Source: Aspergillus flavus
Taxonomy: Eukaryota; Ascomycota; Eurotiomycetes; Eurotiales; Aspergillaceae
Direction of reading: 5' to 3'
Length of the DNA: 64,000 nucleotides
Assembly (NCBI RefSeq): GCF_009017415.1
Contig: NC_092407.1
Span: 372,001-436,000 of the forward strand
Shown here piece by piece: positions 21,366 to 31,352 of the stretch. Positions within the stretch are counted from its first letter, which is position 1, and the number at the start of each line of letters is the position of its first letter. The position numbers and the translations under genes were made by a program. The notes below the pieces were generated by a model, which worked only from the letters and a program-made list of their open reading frames with translations, was not told where the DNA came from and made no database searches.

Positions 21366-23146
21366 ATGGGGCTCAGGCGTCGCAAAGAGAAACTACAACC
21401 AGCTCAAGGAGCATCCTCCGTAGCGCATACACGCTCCACCTCACTGTACATGATACCAACAGCAGCATCTACAGTTCATTCTCTGTCCACGGCATCAACG
21501 ATCTACAGCCATGACAACAACACAACCACGTCGCTTAGTCTTTCCGGAACGACCCTTGTGACGGAGGGGTCGTTCACAGAGTCACTTAGCCAATATGAGG
21601 CTCAAGATTCAATCTCAAGGAAACAAAGAGCCAGACGCTCCCTCGCAAAATATGGGTCCTATGCGGATCTCTCTAATGCAATCTCTCAGACAAAGGCCAT
21701 GGCCAGCGATTCAAAATTAAAGGCGCGGAGCTCTGTAATCAATCTGGAGCAACAGATGCGCGAGTATGTGACTAATGTGACGCACTCGAGTGTGGATCTT
21801 TATGGGACCATGCTGAGGAAGTTGGATCATATGATTACTTCTATGGATGAGGGATTGTTTCGAGATAAGGAGGATATGGGTATGTTTACCAACCGCCCTG
21901 GGATTCCTGTGTCAGATCTATTTTCCATCCCCACTACATACTGATACGGGTATCCAGTCACGGCATACGGCGATGAGGTCTCATATACAAAGACAGGCAC
22001 AGAAAAAGAGGTGAAAGCGACATCAACAGGTCCCAGTTTCTTCTCGAAGACCTATCTGTACCACAACTCCCGGCTCCCGGCTCACCTTCCTCCAGTGCAA
22101 ATGTACGTATCACCCATACTCTCTATTTACCAATACATGTGGATCTAAACTCATATTATAGACTGCCGCAAACATATGCTCTCATCCGCCTAGCAGCCCA
22201 GTACTCCAGCTCAGCCTATAAGAAACCCGTAGAACTCACCACGACTAGCAACCCCTACGTAAGCGCCAACATCCGCCAGGGAACGAAAGCAATGGTAATC
22301 AAGCCACTCGCATCAGACGATCTCAAGAGCATCGTGGTCGCAATCCGAGGAACGCAAAGCTTCCGCGATTGGGCCGTGAACATGAAAACGCTCCCAACAG
22401 CCCCAGAGAACTTCCTCGACGACCCAGAGAACCTCTGCCACGCGGGATTCCTCACCGTGGCACAGAGAATGGTCCCTTCCGTCGCGGCGTACCTCCGAGA
22501 TCTACTAACTGAGGATCCCAATCGCGCGTCCTATTCACTTACCCTGACGGGTCATTCTGCCGGCGGAGCAGTGGCCAGTCTGCTGTACTGTCATTTGCTC
22601 TCAACGAGCGTGTCGTCTGAACTAAAGCACTTGGCTAGTTTCTTCGGAAGCATCCATTGCGTGACATTCGGTGCGCCGCCAGTCTCTATTAGACCTCTGT
22701 TCCCGACGAAGTCACCCGCATCACTAGGATCGATGTTCTATGCGTTTATTAACGAGGGTGATCCTGTGCCCCGGGCCGAAAAACCTTATATCACCTCGTT
22801 GCTGAACCTCTACATGTCGCCCGCGCCGTTCTCTCTCGGCACAAGTCGAACATATCCCTTCGTCAGCAGGAAAGATAAACCTGCCATTTGGCGTGTGCCA
22901 CCGGCTACGCTTCATCTTGCTGGGAACGTAGTCCTCCTGCGACACCAATCCCAAGACCCCGTCCTCAACTTACCGCACGGCGCAAACACCATCCAGAAAG
23001 ATGAAATCGAGGCCTGCCAAATCCCTAGTGAAATCATACATGATGTCATCTTCGGAGACCCCATAAAGCACTGGATGGGCTTGTATCAAGAAAGAATCGA
23101 GCACCTCACCCGCAGATCACAAGAGCCACCACCCTATCAGCCTTAA
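21366..23146 (+). CDS. Class 3 lipase domain protein
   Basis: Exons 21366-21879, 21958-22102 and 22162-23146 (introns 78 and 59 bp) give 547 residues. The ATG at 21366 is the first in frame. The N-terminal ~170 residues are Ser/Thr-rich and disordered, then turn helical. The lipase_3 domain starts near residue 220 (LPQTYALIRLAAQYSSSAY), with VVAIRGTQSFRDW (oxyanion region), CHAGFL, and the nucleophile elbow LTGHSAGGAVASLLY with Ser352. INEGDPVPRA probably holds the catalytic Asp. There is no signal peptide, so it is an intracellular, probably membrane-associated triacyl- or phospholipid lipase. Length and architecture are usual for fungal intracellular class 3 lipases with a regulatory N-terminal extension. 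Confidence 0.88.
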
Positions 23147-24211
23147 TGCAAGACAATCCCAGTCTAAACCAACACTTTCCCAATACAAAGATCTAGACCT
23201 CGCAAACTAACACATCTTAGATCTACATATACATCTGAATACTAGTCCAATCTACAAATCCTCCAACCACCCTACAAAGCGTCTACCATTTTAGTATTCC
23301 GCCTCGTCTCTAGCAGCCAAGTCACTAAGTAATTCTATCATGTACCTGGAGAACCTAACTTCTAGCATTCGTAGACGAAGTTGAACATCATGCCGATACA
23401 TACATCTGTCATCTTTATGGTCCTATATAACCGCAACAGGCGAGACACGCTTGTGGAGATCAGGATCTTATAAACAATAACTAAAGATACGTTTTTGTGG
23501 AGAGGATATACTACGACATGAGCCCAGCGTGATGTGATCATTCCACTACTAATCTGTGCTGAACGTAACCTCGCACAACTGTTCCGTGGGCGGGTTCCGC
23601 ATGATATAGAAGATTGGCTTTCTGTTGGGTAGGTCTTTTCCATCATTATTAGATTCAACCCTTTGGCCGTTCAGGGACTATTTATATGCTTTCGTAGAGA
23701 ATGTCTTGTGAGTGAATTGAGGTTGCGTGTTTCTTCTTGAGGTAGATCGGGATTTCTATAGGTAGAGAAACAAGGGAAATGCCTACTGCCATCCTAGTCC
23801 AACAAGAAAGAAACAAGAACCTAAGAAGAGCACTCCATAACACTCGGTAGATTGCTCAATAAGTAAAAGATAGCCACAAACTTCTGATCTAAAAAGATAC
23901 TCGACACTAGGCTATATACACCATAATAGTAATCCGCGTATGAGGATTTCCTTAGTATATAAATTGGTAACTAGTGCTTCCAAATTAAGATGGAAATATC
24001 CGTAACAAGGCTAAATCCCATATAAGATTCGCTTTGCCCCGACTGGGTGTAGGGTGTATTAGCCGGGACTAGACTCTTATCCTGTTATCTTCCAAGACTG
24101 ATGCCCCTTAGTCGTTCCTCCAACTGGTGCAGACTTCCTCCTTAGCTGGAAATAGTTCGAGTGTACGGAGGAGGGCATTTACCTCAGACGTCCCACCCAG
24201 CCCGATGTGTC
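23147..24211. other. Gene-free stretch after the lipase
   Basis: About 1.07 kb of AT-rich DNA between convergent genes. Only short frames without domains are seen (for example minus strand 23658-23362). I see no repeat or RNA gene. Confidence 0.5.
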
Positions 24212-24694
24212 TTACCAGCATCGGAGTGTAAACCACGAGCATCGACGGCGTTTCTTGTTTCTTTGGCGTTTCTTGTATCTGCGTTCGAAGGAATTTATTA
24301 CCGCAGGATCAAAAGATATTGACTTATACCAGTCATCGAACGTAAATCTGGTACCGAATTCAATAATTGTCTGACCGACTGGCTGACAGATAGTCCGAAA
24401 GGGGAAGTTGATAAATAGTATCAGAAAACGAATATCATCCGTAGAACATTGAATTCGGTAGCGCCCATCCTCGAACTCGACATCGCAGGATCCATGTGTC
24501 ACCTGGATGCGGATACCATCTGCTGTCTCAGATCCCCTGTTTTGAAGAAAACGATCATGGTGCGTGGCCTTCAACATTTGATGGTAGTGCGTGGACTTCA
24601 AAGCTGAAATTTGAGCCACCGGGGCGATATATTCTATCAATAGCTCAGTATCGTTTGGTTTTGACACCTTGACTTCTACCATGTCTTGGGACAT
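24212..24694 (-). CDS. Hypothetical protein, 160 residues
   Basis: A single-exon frame starting at the ATG at 24694 (MSQDMVEVKVSKPND). The frame is open further upstream to about 24811, but without an ATG. The protein has a mixed beta-like N-terminal half and a short hydrophobic segment (IRFLILFINFPFRTICQP). It ends in a strongly basic tail (ERRYKKRQRNKKRRR) followed by Trp/Cys, which could be a nuclear signal or a nucleic-acid contact. I recognise no family. It is divergent from the DUF6594 gene, with start codons 312 bp apart. It could be a lineage-specific gene. Confidence 0.5.
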   Translation of the reverse strand: MSQDMVEVKVSKPNDTELLIEYIAPVAQISALKSTHYHQMLKATHHDRFLQNRGSETADGIRIQVTHGSCDVEFEDGRYRIQCSTDDIRFLILFINFPFRTICQPVGQTIIEFGTRFTFDDWYKSISFDPAVINSFERRYKKRQRNKKRRRCSWFTLRCW

Positions 24695-25006
24695 GGTGGG
24701 AATGGATGTTTTGGTCCCAAGCTGGCGCGAGAAAAAACCTCCTCTTTGCAAAGCTGGGTTATCTTTCTCGGTGGGGTGTGAGATGGGCTGACATGAAGAT
24801 TGGAGCCTCACTGCTGATCTTACCGGATGAGGGAAGTGACGAGGCTGTCAGATTGAACTGCAGGCTCCCACCGACCAATCAATTGACGGATTTGACCGTC
24901 GAAGGAAAAGGAAAAAGCGACATGTAAAAGGACAACGTGCCGTCTTGTCACCAACAGAGCACGGGAAGTTCATGTCTACCAGGCTCAGGTGGGGGGTACA
25001 CACACT

Positions 25007-25921
25007 ATGTCAACTAGAGATAGCAGCGCCGAGAACCCCTTCTCTGCAGAGGTAAATGCAGAAGATGCTCGCTTGTGGGATACTATCCGCCATCTTCACA
25101 GGAACGGTTTCATTAATTTAGTGACAAGACGGCCACCTTATATCCCACGCTGGGCGTATAAGCTCTTGAGAGCTGGCAGGGGTCAAAGGAAGACCCTGTC
25201 GGACGGGGAATATGGCTATCGTATCAATTTGGCGGACATGCATCGAATGTACATGAGACACCTCCAGGCCAGGTTGATCCAAACAGCTATCACGCTTCAT
25301 TTCGACCACGGAAACGCGAGACCAAAGGAAGAAATCCAAACCCTGGAGTCCACTCTTAGGAAGTATGGTGCGGTTGCCGGAGAGAGACTCTAAAATCTTG
25401 TCCATCCTGCTGACGTCGAACGATGAATAGTTCAGGCTGTCCAAGACCATGAATACATGGCGAGGTATGCTGGGCAACGCAACGATCCGTTCATTGCGTC
25501 AAGTGAGCGAATTCACGACAACTACCTGCTGATGAGGGAAATGACCAGGTACGGAAAAACTGCCAGCGACATGGAAGCGTTCAAAGAAGGGGCGATCCCA
25601 ACTGGACCATGGGAGACTGGCGAAGGCGGAGCGCAACCTATCGGTGCCACTCGGACTGAGACCTTGAAGAGAGGACTCTGGTCGCGGATTGCTGGGGCCT
25701 TGGTTGGTGGCGCTTTCTTAGTCGGTCCCATGTGGTTGCTTGCACTCAAACAAGAACTGTATTTGCAACTGGGTGTAACAACGGGTTGCGTGTCAGTTTT
25801 TGGGCTTCTCATGGCGTGGTATCTGAGTAGCTTAGAGGCTGTATTCGCCGCATCTGTAACTTACGCTGCCGTCCTCATGGTATTCATCGGCGTCATGATA
25901 CAGGAAAAGGGCGGGAAATGA
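25007..25921 (+). CDS. DUF6594 membrane protein
   Basis: Exons 25007-25367 and 25431-25921 (63-bp intron with an unusual GTGCGG donor, ...AATAG) give 283 residues. Splicing joins LESTLRKY to VQAVQDHEYM, the junction expected for this family. The N-terminal part is a long, charged alpha-helical region with the arginine-rich HRMYMRHLQARL motif that packs as a coiled coil. The C-terminal ~110 residues hold three predicted membrane helices (IAGALVGGAFLVGPMWLLAL, then two more) with very short loops. These are common, often expanded, fungal proteins of unknown function. The start is the ATG at 25007; upstream in-frame codons lack an ATG. Confidence 0.8.
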
Positions 25922-26372
25922 GCCTAGAATGTCAGGACGAAGTTAATTACGCTCACATGTAAGGTGATTAGAGTTTTCTGAATGGACATGTATCCGTGAT
26001 GTGATAACGAGCCTATGGCTATAACGCTGGTTTCAAAAGACCAGTGGCGCAAAGGAGGTGTGTAGTATTCGCATTCAGGGTATGGGAGCTGAATATTCAA
26101 ATGCTCCATTGCTGTCGCCTACTCGAAAGATCGATTAAAAGAACTAGATTAATGAACTTTGTAAGGTATCATGTTAATGAATGCTCCTAATAACAACATG
26201 AGGGTAAAGGAAATGCTTTTCAATCCTTTTGGTTCGCCTATCCAAGCGGCACAAAGACAATAATATATTAACCAGGACATATATTCCACCCATTCCAACA
26301 TAGGCGGGAAAAGACGCCTTGCTTTACGATGGCGTCCCGCGCAAAGATAAAATACACCCGACAGCTTCACAC

Positions 26373-28415
26373 TTAATCAAGAGCATCGGTGATACAGCCG
26401 TGGCTGGCATCCTTGACGGTCCTGTTGCAGCGTGTTAGTAACTAAGATCAAACCATGTGCATTCTATGGGGCAGAGATAACATACCTAGCGTACTTGCCG
26501 AGGGTTCCTCTCATAGTCAGACCGGTGGGAGGCAGCTTGCCGGCCTCCTTATCGGCTTCCCACTGCTTGCGTCTCTCGGCGAGAGTCTCCTGGTCAACCT
26601 CAAGGTCGAGAACGCGCTTCTCAGCATCAATGACGATGACATCACCATCCTTGACGAGACCAATAGGTCCACCAACAGCAGCCTCAGGGACAATGTGTCC
26701 GATCAGGAAGCCATGAGAGCCGCCGGAGAAACGTCCATCGGTGATGAGGGCAACCGACTGTCCGAGACCATAGCCCATAAGGGCAGAAGAGGGCTTCAAC
26801 ATTTCTATCCCACGAGGAATGATTAGCTACGTTAACCAAGAGGAATTTGAACTCTCAATACGTACCGGGCATACCAGGACCCCCCTTGGGCCCGGTGTAG
26901 CGGATAACCACAACAGTCTTGTCCTCCTTTTTGATCTCACCACGTTCCAGAGCAGCGATGAAATCATCCTCATCATCGAAGACACGTGCTTTACCAGTGA
27001 AAGAAGTACCCTCCTTGCCAGTGATCTTACCAACACTGCCACCCGGAGCCAGGGATCCCTTCAGAATCTGGATATGGCCAGTCTCCTTGATGGGCTTGGA
27101 CAGAGGGCGGATGATCTTCTGATCTTCGGGGAAATCGGGCACCTTCTCGAGGTTCTTGGCTAGAGTCTCACCGGTGACAGTCATGCCGGAACCATCGATG
27201 AGGCCTTCCTTGAGCAGGAACTTGAGCAGTGCGGGGGTACCTCCGATCTTGTGCATGTCGGCCATGACGTACTTGCCCGATGGCTTCAGATCAGCCAAGA
27301 AAGGAATACGGTCGGAGACGGACTGGAAGTCCTCAATATCCAGCTTGATGCCGACCGAATCAGCGATGGCAATCAAGTGCAGCACAGCGTTGGTCGAGCC
27401 ACCGGTGATGTTCACCACAACCATGGCGTTTTCGAAAGCTTGGCGGGTCATAATATCCCTAGGGCGGATGTCCTCCTTCAGAAGCTTCTTGATCGCCCCA
27501 CCAACAGCCAGACACTCAAGGTCCTTGGCGCGGGACTCGGCGGGGTTGGAAGAAGAGCCAGGGAGGGTCATACCAATGGTCTCAATGGCGGTGGCCATGG
27601 TGTTGGCCGTGTACATACCACCGCAGGCACCGCCTCCTGGGCAAGCGTTACGGATAATATCAAATCGCTGAGGCTCGGTAATGTCGCCGCTCAGGAACTG
27701 CCCGTAGGCCTGGAATGCGGAGACGATGTCAATCTCGGCATTGTTTTGGGTAGCGGCACAACCGGGCTTGATGGTGCCTCCGTACAACATAATGCTCGGC
27801 CGGTTGACTCTGCCCATGGCCATCAACACACCGGGCATGTTTTTGTCGCAACCCGGGATACTGATGTTGGCATCGTACCACTGACCACCCATAACAGTCT
27901 CGATAGAGTCGGCAATCAGATCACGACTCTGAAGAGAATATCGCATACCCTTCGTACCCATACTGATTGCATCACTGACACCGACGGTGTTGAACTGCAT
28001 GCCGATCAAGCCTGCCTGTTCCACACCTTGCTTGACGCGGTGGTTGAGATCGAGCAGATGCATGTTACAGGGGTTACCGCTATACCAAACGGAGGAGATA
28101 CCGACTTGAGCTTTGTTCATGTCCTCCTCGGTGAGACCGGTAGCGTAAAGCATGGCCTGGGAAGCACCCTGCGAGATGGGCTGTGTGACATGGCGGGAGA
28201 CCTTGTTCAGAGCGTTGTCGTCTTCAGAGGAAGAGGCCTTTTGCTTGGGGAGGGTGGTAGAGAGGGGACGACTAGTAGTGAAAATCAATCAGCAACGTGC
28301 CATTGGTGAATGGGAAAGGGCAATTCATTCAATCGCCTTACACATTGACGGCGGACCGCCTGGAGAGGCTCCGCAGAGCAGAGGGCATACGCCCCCGGGT
28401 TTGTGAAAGAAGCAT
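26373..28415 (-). CDS. ilv3: Dihydroxy-acid dehydratase, mitochondrial
   Basis: Exons 28415-28342, 28271-26866, 26804-26486 and 26421-26373 (introns 70, 61 and 64 bp) give 615 residues. It converts 2,3-dihydroxy-isovalerate and -methylvalerate to the 2-oxo acids, the third common step of Val/Ile synthesis. Fe-S ligand cysteines are visible at Cys93 ([10 protein letters not shown]), Cys166 ([10 protein letters not shown]) and Cys241 ([14 protein letters not shown]). The C-terminal [19 protein letters not shown] motif is intact. The N-terminus ([20 protein letters not shown]) is an Arg/Ser-rich mitochondrial presequence. The last exon encodes only 16 residues ([15 protein letters not shown]). 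It looks like the housekeeping enzyme and has no obvious active-site change. Confidence 0.95.
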
Positions 28416-28588
28416 AGTTGCAGTTTGAGGGGTATGGGGGTCCGTGGAAATGACACACAAGGGCAATTGGGAACTCAATTGAAAGAAAATAAATAGCTTC
28501 TAAACTCTACAAGAAAGTGGAGCGGGTCGCCGTGAGTGATGCCCGTCCTCCGCAGCGAAGTCGGGGGCCGGAGTTAGCCTCAGGCTCC

Positions 28589-28598
28589 CCGATGCCGG
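28589..28598. promoter_or_regulatory. CCG-N4-CGG site, putative Leu3/LeuB binding site
   Basis: The sequence CCGATGCCGG matches the CCG-N4-CGG core recognised by the Leu3-family Zn2Cys6 activator of branched-chain amino acid genes. It lies 174 bp upstream of the dehydratase ATG. A single 10-mer match can arise by chance, so this is supported mainly by its position before an expected target gene. Confidence 0.4.
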
Positions 28599-28994
28599 TT
28601 GGCCCAATCCCATGCCGTAGTTTGTCAGCACTCAGGCCAATCATGCGTCATTGACTACTCAATTACCTACAAGTATACATAAAATCTAGTGACAGCAATG
28701 AACCTCTAATCATCTTCAGTAGTGTTTGTTTGTATTGTGTTTATAATTAATTATTATACACTTAAACTCTTTTTCGAAACCATCTAGAACCTGCGATTGT
28801 TGTCTTCTACCACCCGTTTTCCTTGCGGTCTTGTCATGAGTATTGTATATCCGTTAAAAGAAAAATAAAAAGAATAAAAAGAAAGCAAGTACAGCATAAA
28901 AGGGGTTAGGAAGGGCAAGTCAAAATAGTTCTAAGGGTATACCGGTTCTTTTGGACTAGCCAAAGTAAGCGAAGGGAATGAGAAAAGGTTATAG

Positions 28995-29126
28995 CGAGGA
29001 AGAAAAGAAGAGAAAGAGGAGTGGGAAGAAAGACAAGGGGAGGAAAGAGAAGAAGGAAAATACAGAAAGAAAGAAGCGGAGCAAAAAAGGTCAAAGAAAA
29101 AGAAAAAGAGGAGAAAAGAAAGACAG
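28995..29126. repeat. Long polypurine tract
   Basis: About 130 bp is almost entirely A and G on the plus strand (GAGGAAGAAAAGAAGAGAAA and similar), with only a few pyrimidines. It lies 100-240 bp beyond the kinase stop codon and 580-710 bp upstream of the dehydratase ATG. Such tracts can form triplex (H-DNA) structures or nucleosome-poor regions. Confidence 0.8.
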
Positions 29127-29234
29127 ATACAGGAACACTATCAGTCCATCACCCCGGTGCCCATCTCTGTATCACGTAAGGCAATATAAAGAACCGACAG
29201 GAAGAGTGGTGAAACATGAACCAAGAGACCAGCT

Positions 29235-31352
29235 CTACGGTACCTCTTTGTCACCTCTCTTCAACCCACCCGGTACATCAATCGCTTTCGCAACCCATTC
29301 AAGGGATGCAATCTCATCCAAGCTTTTGCGTTTAGTGTTCCGCTTTAGAAGCCCTTCGACGCACTCGCGGGCCCCCTCTAGATCTTTCCCCTTCTGGGGA
29401 TCCCATTCACCATCATTGTCCGCATACCGATACCATGACCACTCACATCGCGCAATGCGGTGTGGGGTACGAGCACGGAGTTTCGCCGGGTCGCCTCGAG
29501 TACCCGGCAAAGCATCAAACGGTAGTCGATTTTCCATCATCGCGTAGAGCAAGACGCCCAGGGCCCAACCATCGGTGGACCGCCCGTCATAGGGCTGTCC
29601 CATTAGAATTTCCGGGGCTGCATAATCCTCGCTTCCACATCGGGTTTGGAGGAGCGGGCTCTCCGGAGGTTGCGGAATCCGTCTAGATAGACCCAAGTCC
29701 GTAAGAGTGACTACCGCGCGATCGTATGTACGCCAATCAGTTATCTCCTCCATAGCAGCGGGGGGCAGAGTGACTAGGACATCTGTAGTTGGTCCGACTT
29801 GTAAGCACTATGGTCAATCCGGGCCACGGTAGAACCTCTTACTCTCAAGTTTGATGTCCCGATGGACTATGAAGTTGGCGTGTAGGTAACGCACGGCGGC
29901 CACTAACTCAGAGAAGATCCGTCGAATGAGTTCTGGGCTCATGGGCCTCGGTCCAGAGGTTGCGACGTCAAACAGGTCACCTCCTGGGCAGTAATCCAAG
30001 ACCAAAAGAGCGCGCTTTTCGTCGCTTCCGAACGCCTTTAGTTGCACAAGTGATGGATGGTTGACCGACTTCAGAATGTCTACTTCCCGCTTCAGCGAGA
30101 CCTCCAATCGTTCCTCATCAGCTCCACCCGCTGGGCCATGCTCAATGACCTTCACAGCGACGAGCTTTTGCGTAGCGGCATTCACCCCTTGGAGGCTCGA
30201 ACTGTAACCCGTGTCCATATCATCCTGCAGTTCCATGCGTACTGCTAGACATACTTGGCTAAATGTGCCCTGTCCGAGCTCGCGCAGTTTGCGATATTTG
30301 CGCGGCTGCTGGGACCGAATGGAACGTACCGAATATATCTCATCCGAGCCATCCATGGATTGTGGGCTGAGAATGACGGGCTCCACATCACCATCAGATG
30401 TACTGCGACTACTCCTTGGCGGTGTTGGAGGACGGATTGCGGGGATCGCGATGCCGCGATGAACCGCTAGGTGCTGTTCCCGGTGTAGGTTGTTGGACTT
30501 TGAGTCGGTACTCGACGATGAGAAGATGCCTTGAGACACACCCGATCCCGAAACTGCGATTGGACGCGGCTTGATTGGAATGGCCTTCGTCGGAGGGACA
30601 TACTCACTAAGGCTACGATTACGAGCATGCTTCGGAGCTCCATCAGGGCGCGGCTTGCTGGGTGTCTCTGAATGCTTGTCAGCACCTAACATCTCCGCCA
30701 TGCCACGTTGCTTGCTTCGCGATCGACATTCCGAGGGCCTCAGTACTTGAGATGAGTCACTCAAGCGCAAGCTCAGGCTCGAGCCGTTCCGCGAAAGAAG
30801 TGACGGGGTCCGAGACAAGGACTGTGAATTGCGACGCGATATTTTCCATGGCGAGACGCCACTGATGGGCGAAGGCAAGGGAGTGATGTCTCCCATGGCC
30901 ATGAGCTGTGGCGACGACAATAACGACGCTGGGGACAGGGAACCTCCTCCGGAAGAGGGCCTTTCGAGAAACCCACGCAAACTCGATGTTCTTCGCGGAA
31001 GGCTGCTCGACGAGATGCTGTGATGCATGAACGGGTCAGATTCTTTCGACGGGCTCAGTTGCGCTGTGCGCGGCAGATCCGTTCGTATCTGAAGCGACGG
31101 AAGGGGCTGTGGAGCCCCGGGGTGAAATTGGTGAATCATTTCATCCTTTATATTCGGTGAGAATTCTCCATTCAAGGATACTGGAGAGCAGATGCCCTCT
31201 ACTCCAGAGCTCACCGAAGACACCGAAGAAATTCCATTGTTACCCGAAGCCGTTGTAGCAGAGGCTTCGTGTAACAGAATAGGCTGTTTAGCAAACAATG
31301 CTGACCTATCGGTCGATTGCGAAGAATCCGGGGAAATCATCGAACGAGTCAA
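29235..31352 (-). CDS. Ser/Thr protein kinase with long disordered N-terminus
   Basis: Exons 31352-29843 and 29782-29235 (60-bp intron) give 685 residues. Residues 1-~345 are low-complexity and Ser/Pro-rich. The kinase domain begins at YRKLRELGQGTFSQVCLA (Gly-rich loop), followed by LVAVKVIEH (catalytic Lys), EVDILKSVNHPSLVQL (alpha-C) and HRDIKLEN (residues 497-504). The intron cuts the codon of the last Asn, and splicing restores the motif exactly. The metal-binding motif is DLG (532-534) instead of DFG, followed by CGSEDYAAPEIL and STDGWALGVLLYAMMENRLPFD. The domain looks catalytically competent. It resembles CAMK-group fungal kinases of the Npr1/Prr type, but I cannot name an ortholog. 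The 5' flank at 31570-31720 has pyrimidine-rich tracts on the coding strand, usual in fungal promoters. Confidence 0.9.

Larger units (their letters stand above)
28416..29234. other. DHAD promoter and kinase 3' flank
   Basis: The spacer between two minus-strand genes. The part next to 28415 is GC-rich and serves as the dehydratase promoter; it holds the CCG-N4-CGG site. The part toward 29234 is strongly purine-rich on the plus strand. No gene is seen. Confidence 0.6.

Noticed and set aside
27251..28309. Long open frame (352 codons) on the plus strand
   Set aside because: It lies entirely antisense to the dehydratase coding exon and has no recognisable domain. Such antisense frames arise from codon bias.
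26373..28415. Dihydroxy-acid dehydratase as a self-resistance gene of an aspterric-acid-type cluster, with the P450 at 37.5 kb
   Set aside because: No sesquiterpene cyclase or second P450 is visible, the P450 is 9 kb away beyond a kinase gene, and the dehydratase has normal motifs and a mitochondrial presequence, as expected for the housekeeping enzyme.
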